From the NCBI GenBank assembly GCA_001557035.1, contig LSKJ01000504.1, positions 1-25,819 of the forward strand: DNA of 25,819 nt, given 5' to 3'. The position numbers and the translations under genes are program-made. Positions 16,151 through 23,094 of this stretch are shown here, one piece after another (position 1 is the stretch's first letter; every line of letters begins with the position of its first letter). The notes beneath the pieces are model-generated. The model saw only the letters and a list, made by a program, of their open reading frames with translations. It searched no databases and had not been told where the DNA came from. This DNA comes from Rhodospirillaceae bacterium CCH5-H10. GTDB lineage: Bacteria > Pseudomonadota > Alphaproteobacteria > Reyranellales > Reyranellaceae.

Positions 16151-16659
16151 CCGTCGGGGTACTGTTCGTCTCCACCGGCGGCATCTGCCGTGCGCCGATG
16201 GCAGCCGGTGTCTTCCGGACCTTCGCTTCCCGGGGACGGATAGAGAAAATGTTCGACGTGGTCGCGGCCGGCACTTTCGACGGCCATGCCGGCGAGCCCC
16301 CCTCGTTGCTGGCGTTCGAGGTCGCCCAGCGTCGCGGCTACGACGTGCCGGCAGCCCCCGTGAGGCCGCTGCGGCAGGAGGACCTGTCTCGTTACGACCA
16401 CCTGATCGCCATGGATCGAAGCAATCTCGCCGCCCTGCGCTGGATGGCGCCGGGCGGCCGCACGGACGTCCCGCAACTGCTCATGCGACATGCCCCGCAG
16501 GCCGCGGCCATCGACATCGTCGACCCCTATGGCGGAACGACCGAGGACTACGAGCGCGCGCTCGATCTGATCGAGAAAGGATGCGCCGGACTGATGATGG
16601 CCATCATGTCGAAGGCCGGCCCCTCCTTGCCGGAAAAGGGCCAGGAGTATCTGCCGTAG
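16147..16659 (+). CDS. Low-molecular-weight protein tyrosine phosphatase homologue lacking the catalytic Cys
   Basis: A 170-residue protein with the LMW-PTP fold. The phosphate-binding loop, normally V-C-x-G-N-I-C-R-S-P, here reads FVSTGGICRAP. Ser9 replaces the nucleophilic Cys, Gly12 replaces the loop-stabilising Asn, and Ala16 replaces the conserved Ser. Arg15, which holds the phosphate, is kept, as are the AMDRSNL segment and the general-acid Asp126 in DPYGG. Known LMW-PTP chemistry needs the first Cys, so this protein is probably inactive as a phosphatase and may bind phosphorylated partners. The GTG start overlaps the kinase stop (GTGA), so the two are translationally coupled. The replacement codon is TCC, one base from TGC. 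A sequencing error cannot be excluded, but the two companion changes argue against it. It converges with the next kinase, with 3 nt between stops. Confidence 0.88.
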   Translation: MTVGVLFVSTGGICRAPMAAGVFRTFASRGRIEKMFDVVAAGTFDGHAGEPPSLLAFEVAQRRGYDVPAAPVRPLRQEDLSRYDHLIAMDRSNLAALRWMAPGGRTDVPQLLMRHAPQAAAIDIVDPYGGTTEDYERALDLIEKGCAGLMMAIMSKAGPSLPEKGQEYLP

Positions 16660-16662
16660 GCG

Positions 16663-19377
16663 CTAGGGACGCTGCGCCAGCCCGGCGCCTTTCGCCGCCG
16701 CCTCACTCGCCTCCATGAGGGCCTGCCTGACGACACGCGCAAGCTCGGCCTTGCGGAATGGCTTGGACAGGAGGATCTGCCCAGGCGGGGGCTGTCCGGT
16801 CGCAGCGATCGTGCCCTCCGGATAGCCCGACATGAGCACGACCGGCATGCCGGGGCACAAGCGTCTCGCTTCATCGGCCAGGATGTCGCCGCTCACCGGC
16901 CCGGGCATGACGACGTCCGTCAGCAACAGATCGAAGGCATCGGCATCGCGGCGCAGTATCGACAGCGCCTCCGAGCCATTGGCGGCCTCGGTCACGCGAT
17001 AACCCAGCCTCTCGAGTTGGGAGACGACGAGCACGCGGACCGAGGCCTCGTCCTCCACCACGAGGATCCGCTCGGAACCACCCGGAAGATCGTCGCTGCC
17101 GCTACCGGCCTTCGCCTGCGCCTCCATCTGCTCTGCCACCGGAAACAACATGCGCACCGTCGTGCCATGACCGGCGGCCGGCGCCGGGATGCTCTCGATC
17201 TCGATCAGACCCCTCGACTGTTTCACGAAGCCGTAGACCATGCTCAGCCCGAGGCCCGATCCTCGCCCGGCATCCTTGGTCGTGAAGAACGGCTCGAAGA
17301 CCCGGTCTCGTACCTCGGGGATCATCCCGGTGCCGGTGTCGGTGACCGAAAGCACCACGTATTCGGTCTCCTCGGCGTCAGCCGAAGATCGGATCTCGCG
17401 CCGTGTCGCGACCGTCAGGGTCCCCCCTGCGGGCATGGCGTCGCGTGCGTTCAGACAGATGTTGAGCAGGGCGGTTTCGAGCTGGGGCCGGTCCGTGAGG
17501 ATGGCCGGCAACCCGGGTTCCAGGCTCACCTCGAAGGCGATGTGCTCGCCGAGCGTCCGTGCCAGAAGCTCGGAGGTCGTGGTCACGAGATCGGAGATTT
17601 CGAGGCGTTCGGGCCTGAGTGTCTGCCGGCGCGAGAAGGCGAGCAGCTGGTGCGTCAGCTTTGCCGCGCGAGCCGCCGCGCCGTTGATCCGCTTGAGGTG
17701 CTCGACCGCGAGGCCGAGCGTCGCCCGGCCCTCCTCCGCGTCCTCGATGACCGCGTCGGCGTTCGCCATGATCACCATGAGAATGTTGTTGAAGTCGTGG
17801 GCGACGCCCCCCGTCAACTGGCCGACGGCTTCGAGCTTCTGGGACTGCCGCGCTGCCTCCTCGCGGGCCTTCTGCTGGGTGATGTCGATGCCGCTTCCCA
17901 CCAGCCGAATGGCCCGGCCGTCCGCGTTGCGGATGACCTTTCCCTTCACCAACATGAGCCCGTAAGTCCCGTCGGCCCGGAGAAGGCGGTATTCCTCGCG
18001 CCAATGATCGCCGCCGCCGTCGATGACGGCACGGACGCCCTCCAGCACCTTGGAAAGGTCTTCCGGGTGAATCCGAGCGCGCCAGGACTCGGCGGCATCC
18101 GTCGTCGATTCCGGCGGATAGCCGTAGGTGGCCGCCGCGAGGCCGCTGCGCCACACCGTGTTTTCGACGACGTTCCAGTCCCATACGATATCGGAAGTCA
18201 TCGCGGCGATGATCCGAGACCGCTCCTCGCTGACCGCCAGCGCGTCGAGCGCTTCCTTGTGCTTCGTGATGTCGCGAATGATCGCCGTGTAGTGCGTGAG
18301 GCGGCCATGCAGGTCCCGGATCGGCGTCAGGCTCACTTCGGCCCAGTATTTTCTTCCGTCCCGGGCGTAGTGCAGCAACTGCACGGTGATGGACCTTCCG
18401 TCCGCCAACGCCGCGAGGAGCCGCGCGGCTGCCGCCGGATCGGTATCGGGACCGTGCAGCAGTTCGGCCGGCGTATGTCCCACCGTCTCGGAAGCGGCGT
18501 AGCCGGTCTGGCGCGTGAAGGCTTCGTTCACATAGGCGATCCGGTGCTTTCGCCGGTCGTCCACGGGATATTCCGTGATGACCACCATGTCGTCGAGATG
18601 GGAGACCGCGGCCTCGAGGAGACCGTGATCCCGCTCCGCCGTCAGGTCACGGCCGACGGCGCAATAGCCCCCGTCGGCTACACGGGCGAACCGCATTGAG
18701 ACGGGCACCTCACGACCATCGCCGTGCAGCATCATCGTCTCGATCGTGTCGGTCGCGAGATTGCCCTGCATGAACATGCGGCCCAGCCGCGCTTCGAAAG
18801 CGTCGCGCACGACGGGCACGATGAGCGCCGAGAGCGGCTTTCCCGGCAGTTCCGCCGGATCGAGCCCGAGCACCTCCCGGAACTGCGCGCCCGCGTCGGT
18901 GACATGGCCTGAATCGTCCAGCGCGAGAACGAGGTCGGGCGAGGCATCGACGATTCGTCGGTAACGGTCGCGCGCCTGTTCGGCGTCGCGCGCGGCATCG
19001 GCTAGGCGTCTGCTCAAGTCGATGCGGTCCGACTCGGCCGCCGGAAGCCACCGCCAGAGGATCAGGAAGAGGACGAGGCCGCCGGCGAACAAGTTCACCA
19101 GCCGAGGCAGCACGACGAGCGTGGGCGCTTCGAGCAGCAACTTCATCTGTGACGGCAGGATGCCGTAGACGGCATTCCAGTACGCACCGAAATAGGCGTT
19201 CTCGATCAGCGTACGAAACGCATCGATCGCCAGCACGACCACGAGCACGAAGAACAGTCGGTTGACGTCGGGCGGCCGCCGCAACCGGGTCAGCAGAACG
19301 CCCAGCACGACGGCCCAGAGCACCACGCCGATGCCGTAGGTAGCGGGTACGACGAACCTTTCAAGCCCATGCAGCAT
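16663..19377 (-). CDS. Membrane hybrid histidine kinase with three PAS domains
   Basis: A 904-residue hybrid kinase. At least three hydrophobic helices (about residues 8-31, 40-59 and 86-110) form a small membrane module. Three PAS domains follow (about 136-252, 254-372 and 386-502). HisKA has His527 in GGVAHDFNN. The ATPase domain has NICLNARDAM, TDTGTGM and GRGSGLGLSMVYGF. The receiver has VVEDEAS, Asp821 (LLTDVVMPG) and a KPFRKAEL lysine. I prefer the ATG at 19377 because GGGAGG lies 6 nt upstream. The ATG at 19404 would add nine residues and has no clear ribosome-binding site. From the second PAS onward it parallels the eight-PAS kinase at 6180-10370, which has one extra PAS before HisKA. 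Together with the convergent phosphatase-like gene it closes the signalling region. Confidence 0.92.
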   Translation of the reverse strand: MLHGLERFVVPATYGIGVVLWAVVLGVLLTRLRRPPDVNRLFFVLVVVLAIDAFRTLIENAYFGAYWNAVYGILPSQMKLLLEAPTLVVLPRLVNLFAGGLVLFLILWRWLPAAESDRIDLSRRLADAARDAEQARDRYRRIVDASPDLVLALDDSGHVTDAGAQFREVLGLDPAELPGKPLSALIVPVVRDAFEARLGRMFMQGNLATDTIETMMLHGDGREVPVSMRFARVADGGYCAVGRDLTAERDHGLLEAAVSHLDDMVVITEYPVDDRRKHRIAYVNEAFTRQTGYAASETVGHTPAELLHGPDTDPAAAARLLAALADGRSITVQLLHYARDGRKYWAEVSLTPIRDLHGRLTHYTAIIRDITKHKEALDALAVSEERSRIIAAMTSDIVWDWNVVENTVWRSGLAAATYGYPPESTTDAAESWRARIHPEDLSKVLEGVRAVIDGGGDHWREEYRLLRADGTYGLMLVKGKVIRNADGRAIRLVGSGIDITQQKAREEAARQSQKLEAVGQLTGGVAHDFNNILMVIMANADAVIEDAEEGRATLGLAVEHLKRINGAAARAAKLTHQLLAFSRRQTLRPERLEISDLVTTTSELLARTLGEHIAFEVSLEPGLPAILTDRPQLETALLNICLNARDAMPAGGTLTVATRREIRSSADAEETEYVVLSVTDTGTGMIPEVRDRVFEPFFTTKDAGRGSGLGLSMVYGFVKQSRGLIEIESIPAPAAGHGTTVRMLFPVAEQMEAQAKAGSGSDDLPGGSERILVVEDEASVRVLVVSQLERLGYRVTEAANGSEALSILRRDADAFDLLLTDVVMPGPVSGDILADEARRLCPGMPVVLMSGYPEGTIAATGQPPPGQILLSKPFRKAELARVVRQALMEASEAAAKGAGLAQRP

Positions 19378-19495
19378 GGGGGGCCTCCCGGCCTTTTGGT
19401 TCATTGGTTACCGCCGATAATACAAGGTCTGGCGGAACAAAGCGCGCAGCAAATGGACTTACAGCCTTAGCGCTGTCTTAGTCGGTGAATTGAAC

Positions 19496-19657
19496 CGGGC
19501 CGGTCTTGTTGCTGGCGAAAAAGCACGCATAGTGGCCGCATCGGTGGCCGGTCGCTCCCGCCGTCCCTTCAATATCGCCTCCGAGTGCATGAAGCTGATC
19601 GTCAGGAAGTCACGGATACGCGGCAAGGGCCTGTTCGCCGCCGAGGACATTCCCTGA
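19496..19657 (+). pseudogene. Truncated duplicate of the SET-domain gene 5' end
   Basis: This stretch matches 22577-22726, including the promoter-like region and the first 22 codons of the intact SET gene (MKLIV.KSRI.GKGLFA.EDIP). It reads from an ATG at 19589 to a TGA at 19655, exactly where the intact gene has TGG for Trp23. The rest of the SET domain is missing and tex sequence follows at once. An 11-nt insertion creating a short GGTGGCC repeat sits upstream of the ATG. It is a non-functional remnant of a local duplication. Confidence 0.85.
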
Positions 19658-19662
19658 GGCGC

Positions 19663-19882
19663 GTCCCGTTCATCGCGCGCTACCGCAAGGAAATCACCGG
19701 ATCGCTGGACGATGCGCAGCTCCGCACGCTGGAGGAGCGGTTGGACTACCTGCCCGATCTCGAAGCCCGGCGGAAGGTCATCCTCGAGGCCGTGCGCGAC
19801 CAGGGAAAGCTCGACGCCAAGCTCGAGGTGGCGATCTTGGCGGCCGACAGCAAGAGCCGCCTGAAGGACATCTACCTCCCCT
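19663..19882 (+). pseudogene. Internal fragment of tex fused to the SET remnant
   Basis: Positions 19663-19882 align without gaps to 23191-23410 of the intact tex gene. I counted roughly a dozen mismatches in 220 nt by eye. The reading frame ([19 protein letters not shown] onward to DSKSRLKDIYLP) is still open, but it has lost tex's start and everything after residue 105. The join to the SET remnant lies at a GGGGCG-like sequence present in both parents, suggesting a deletion of about 460 bases between short direct repeats. The right end stops abruptly at CTCCCCT, where the inverted hydrolase fragment begins. Confidence 0.88.
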
Positions 19883-20010
19883 GCCCACCCCTGCCCCGTG
19901 GGCCAGCACGAGCATCGCGACAGGCCGGCCGCCTTGTCGTAGAGCGCCGAAACGGTCGTGCCGGGCTCGACTTTCAGCCGCAGCCGTCTCGCCTTCACGG
20001 GAAAGTTCAT
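19883..20010 (-). pseudogene. Frameshifted N-terminal fragment of an alpha/beta hydrolase
   Basis: On the minus strand from an ATG at 20010, the reading MNFPVKARRLRLKVEPG, then TTVSALYDKAAG, resembles the start of dienelactone-hydrolase-like alpha/beta hydrolases (COG3571 type). The expected next strand, MLVLAHGAGVG, is present but in a different frame, so a one-base indel lies between them near 19935. The fragment then runs into the inverted tex remnant; the catalytic Ser, Asp and His regions are absent. The family assignment comes from recalled consensus and has not been searched. Confidence 0.6.
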
Positions 20011-20183
20011 CGCACTGCATCCGACGCCGGAGAAGCAAACCTCGGGCAACAGCATCACGAAAATCCGACGGCGACGACAATCGCTGCAACGCAAGGGAGG
20101 TGTTGTCGTTAGCTGACGACCGACAGGGGGAAGATCATTCAAAATTCAGTATTGGCCACCAGTGCCCACCACGGTGCCAGAGC

Positions 20184-22400
20184 GTGACGCCCACCCGCCT
20201 GAGCGAGGGGCTTCCCTATCCTCTCGGCGCCACCTGGGACGGACTCGGCGTCAATTTCGCCCTCTTCTCCGCCAACGCGACCAAGGTCGAGCTCTGCCTG
20301 TTCGATGCGACGGGTGAACGCGAGGTCGAGCGGATCGTCCTGCCGGAATACACCGACGAGGTCTGGCACGGCTATCTGCCCGACGCGCGGCCCGGCACCA
20401 TCTACGGCTATCGCGTGCACGGCCCCTACGAGCCGGCGGCCGGCCATCGCTTCAATCCCAACAAGCTGCTGCTCGATCCCTACGCCAAGCAGATCATCGG
20501 CAAGCTGACGTGGAACCCCGCACTGTTCGGCTACAAGATGGAGAGCGGCGACGACCTCTCCTTCGATGATCGCGACAGCGCGCCCTTCACCTACCGGAGC
20601 TGCGTGATCGACCCCGCCTTCAGCTGGGGCCGGGCGCCCATGCGGCGCACCTCCTGGGAAAACACGATCGTCTACGAAGCGCATGTCCGCGGCTTTACCA
20701 AACTCCATCCCGCCGTACCCGAACCCCTGCGGGGTACCTATGCCGGCCTCGCTTCCTCCGAGATCACCGGCTACCTCTCGTCGCTGGGCGTCAGCGCGGT
20801 CGAACTGCTGCCGGTTCACACCTTCGTCGACGACAGCTACCTGCTCGAGAAGGACCTCAAGAACTACTGGGGCTACAACACGATCGGCTTCTTCGCGCCG
20901 GCCCGGCGCTACGCCGCCAATCCCGATTTCGCCTTCGCGGAATTCAAGGAGATGGTCGCGCACCTGCACGCGGCCGGCCTCGAGGTCATTCTCGACGTGG
21001 TCTACAACCATACCGCCGAGGGCAACCAGCTCGGACCGACGCTCTGCTTCAAGGGTATCGACAACGCATCCTACTACAGGCTGGCGCCCGAGCCGCGCTA
21101 CTACATCAACGACACCGGCACCGGGAACACCGTCAACCTAAGCAATTCGCGCGTGCTGCAGATGGTGATGGACAGCCTGCGTTACTGGGCCACCGACATG
21201 CGCATCGACGGGTTCCGCTTCGACCTCGCGACCATCCTCGGCCGCGAGCCGCACGGTTTCCAGGAGGAAGGACGCTTCCTCGACGCCTGCCGCCAGGACC
21301 CGGTCCTCTCGGAAGTGAAGCTGATCGCCGAACCGTGGGACATGGGACCGGGCGGCTATCAGGTGGGCCGCTTCTCGCCCGGCTGGGCGGAGTGGAACGA
21401 TGCCTTCCGCGACACGGTGCGCGCCTACTGGCGCGGTGACGAGGGCAAGCTGCCGCCGCTCGCCGCGCGCCTCACTGCCTCCGCCGACCTGTTCGCCAAG
21501 CGCGGCCGCAAGCCGTGGGCCTCGATCAACTTCATCACCGCGCACGACGGTTTCACCCTGGGGGACCTCGTCAGTTACAACGACAAGCACAACGAGGCGA
21601 ACGGCGAGGACAACAAGGACGGTCACTCGCACAATCTCTCGAACAATTACGGCGCCGAGGGACCGACCGAGGATCGCGAGATCCAGGGCACCCGACTGCG
21701 CCAGATGCGCAACATGCTGTCGACGCTGATCCTGTCCCGCGGCACGCCGATGCTCCTGGGCGGCGACGAATTCGGCCGCAGCCAGAAGGGCAACAACAAC
21801 GGCTACTGCCAGGATAACGAGATCTCCTGGGTCGACTGGCAGGGCATCGGTCCGGAGGAGCGCGACCTGGCGGAGTTCGTACGCAAGCTGATCATGATCC
21901 GGCACGCGCTGCCGATGCTGCGGCGTGGCCGCTTCCTCACCGGCGCCTTCGACGAGGAGCTGGGCGTCAAGGACGTGAGCTGGCTGACGCCCGCCGGCGT
22001 GGAGATGACAGACGAGAACTGGAACGACGGTAACGCCCGATGTCTCGGCGTCCTGCTCGACGGCCGCGCACAGGAAACCGGCATCCGCCGCGTCGGCTCG
22101 GATTCGACGCTGCTGATCATCGTCAACTCCCATACCGACACCGTGCCCTTCACCTTGCCCGAGGCGGTGGGCGGCTCGCGTTGGGTCAGGCTGATCGACA
22201 CCAGCGATCCCGAAGGGGAGCCGCTGGCGTTGCGCGACTTCGGCCATGCCTACGAATTGCCGGCGCGCTCTCTCCACCTCTTCGTGCTGCAGCCGACGCG
22301 GACTCCGCAGCGCTCCACCGCCGCGGAACGGTCCTTCCAGCGGGTGGTGCAGGCGATGGACGAGGCCTCTACCAAATCGGTGCGGTTCGGCTTCGACTAG
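20184..22400 (+). CDS. glgX: Glycogen debranching enzyme GlgX
   Basis: A 738-residue isoamylase-type glycosyl hydrolase of family 13. It removes alpha-1,6 branches from phosphorylase-trimmed glycogen in the cytoplasm. The N-terminal CBM48-like domain (about residues 8-100; PLGATWDGLGVNFALFS) precedes the catalytic barrel. The catalytic residues are Asp347 (GFRFDLA), Glu383 (IAEPWD) and Asp455 (TAHDGFT). A C-terminal beta domain follows. NYWGYNTIGFFAP and DVVYNHTAEGN are typical GlgX segments. I chose the GTG at 20184 because the protein then begins TPTRLSEGLPYPLGA as family members do. An in-frame start near 20100 would add 28 unrelated residues that run into remnant DNA. No strong ribosome-binding site precedes it. 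No other glycogen gene lies in the window. Confidence 0.95.
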   Translation: MTPTRLSEGLPYPLGATWDGLGVNFALFSANATKVELCLFDATGEREVERIVLPEYTDEVWHGYLPDARPGTIYGYRVHGPYEPAAGHRFNPNKLLLDPYAKQIIGKLTWNPALFGYKMESGDDLSFDDRDSAPFTYRSCVIDPAFSWGRAPMRRTSWENTIVYEAHVRGFTKLHPAVPEPLRGTYAGLASSEITGYLSSLGVSAVELLPVHTFVDDSYLLEKDLKNYWGYNTIGFFAPARRYAANPDFAFAEFKEMVAHLHAAGLEVILDVVYNHTAEGNQLGPTLCFKGIDNASYYRLAPEPRYYINDTGTGNTVNLSNSRVLQMVMDSLRYWATDMRIDGFRFDLATILGREPHGFQEEGRFLDACRQDPVLSEVKLIAEPWDMGPGGYQVGRFSPGWAEWNDAFRDTVRAYWRGDEGKLPPLAARLTASADLFAKRGRKPWASINFITAHDGFTLGDLVSYNDKHNEANGEDNKDGHSHNLSNNYGAEGPTEDREIQGTRLRQMRNMLSTLILSRGTPMLLGGDEFGRSQKGNNNGYCQDNEISWVDWQGIGPEERDLAEFVRKLIMIRHALPMLRRGRFLTGAFDEELGVKDVSWLTPAGVEMTDENWNDGNARCLGVLLDGRAQETGIRRVGSDSTLLIIVNSHTDTVPFTLPEAVGGSRWVRLIDTSDPEGEPLALRDFGHAYELPARSLHLFVLQPTRTPQRSTAAERSFQRVVQAMDEASTKSVRFGFD

Positions 22401-22411
22401 CGAAGCCGAAC
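22385..22411 (+). terminator. Perfect hairpin enclosing the glgX stop codon
   Basis: GTTCGGCTTCG (22385-22395) pairs perfectly with CGAAGCCGAAC (22401-22411), leaving the 5-nt loop ACTAG, which contains the TAG stop. The 11-bp stem is strong and follows the last codons of glgX. No U-tract follows. Termination or 3'-end protection is the likely role. Confidence 0.55.
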
Positions 22412-22586
22412 GCCGACAGCGGCTCGATGCGTTTCTCGTTGCTCAGGTATCGGCGCCGCGGGAGCCCGAGGTCGCTGCCCCTTCACGTCCTCGTTCTGGC
22501 TACCGGGAATGCCGGCACCGCCCTCGTCACGCGTTGTGTCGGGGTCAACCGTGCCTCTCTCCTGCTCCTGCGACGGCGGGCCGGCC

Positions 22587-22614
22587 TTGTTGCCTGCGAA
22601 AAAGCACGCATAGT
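22587..22614 (+). promoter_or_regulatory. Candidate promoter of the SET-domain gene, kept in the duplicate
   Basis: TTGTTG (22587-22592) and CATAGT (22609-22614) are spaced 16 nt apart, with the -10 about 44 nt before the SET ATG. The same hexamers and spacing occur in the duplicated remnant (19506-19533), where almost every base of the spacer is also conserved. Conservation in a recent duplicate is weak evidence, so this remains tentative. Confidence 0.35.
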
Positions 22615-22657
22615 GGCCGGTCGCTCCTGCCCTTCCTTCAATCTCGCGTCCGAGAGC

Positions 22658-23008
22658 ATGAAACTGATCGTCAAGAAGTCGCGCATCCACGGGAAAGGCC
22701 TGTTTGCCGGCGAGGACATTCCCTGGGGCGTCAAGGTCGTCGAATACAAGGGCGAGGTGATCACCGACAAGGTCGCCCTGGCCCGCATCGCCGAGGGAGC
22801 GGACTGCATCTTCGAGCTCGGCAAGAACGCGAACGTCGACGGCGCGGTCGGCGGCAACGAGGCGCGCTATGCCAACCACGACCGCCGCAAGCCCAACTGC
22901 TTCGTCCTTCGCGACAAGGGCAAGATCTGGCTCGTGGCGGGGATCGAGGGCATCCGCAAGGGCGAGGAACTGACCTTCGACTACGGCTCGACGTTCTACG
23001 AACGGTAG
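22658..23008 (+). CDS. Small SET-domain protein, putative lysine methyltransferase
   Basis: A 116-residue protein that is essentially one SET domain. The landmarks are SRIHGKGLFAGEDIPWG at the N-terminus, EARYANHDRRKPNC (residues 68-81, the usual R-F-I-N-H-S-x-x-P-N motif with Asn73-His74), and GEELTFDYG with Tyr109, the expected catalytic Tyr. Pre- and post-SET regions are absent. SET proteins transfer methyl groups from S-adenosylmethionine to lysines; the bacterial target here is unknown. The ATG at 22658 fits the domain boundary, whereas an upstream open frame runs back through glgX and is not credible. The ribosome-binding site is poor (GAGAG). tex follows 86 nt downstream. A truncated copy of this gene's start lies at 19589. 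Confidence 0.87.
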   Translation: MKLIVKKSRIHGKGLFAGEDIPWGVKVVEYKGEVITDKVALARIAEGADCIFELGKNANVDGAVGGNEARYANHDRRKPNCFVLRDKGKIWLVAGIEGIRKGEELTFDYGSTFYER

Positions 23009-23094
23009 CCGCGCCGAACGCAAGCGAACAATGCGCTTGAAGTATCACAGGCGCGCCGTTCATACCCGCGGTCCAACGAAAGAAGAGGGTTTTC

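Larger units (their letters stand above)
19405..20183. other. Gene-free stretch filled with pseudogene fragments
   Basis: There is no intact gene between the kinase start and glgX. Bases 19405-19495 are the kinase's upstream region, without a recognisable promoter. Bases 19496-19882 are a duplicated, internally deleted copy of the SET/tex locus. Bases 19883-20010 are an inverted hydrolase fragment. Bases 20011-20183 are the leader of glgX, where I see no clear promoter. No terminal inverted repeats, transposase remnants or target-site duplications are visible around the block. Confidence 0.75.

Noticed and set aside
19459..20142. A 227-residue minus-strand open frame over the remnants
   Set aside because: Most of it is the antisense of the tex and SET fragments. 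Only its first part has hydrolase-like sequence, and that is frameshifted.
19405..20183. Mobile element responsible for the remnant block
   Set aside because: No transposase, terminal inverted repeat or target-site duplication could be found; a plain duplication and deletion explains it.
22040..22657. Upstream extension of the SET-domain reading frame
   Set aside because: The frame stays open through the end of glgX only by composition. The protein family begins at the ATG at 22658, and the duplicated remnant is conserved around that same start.
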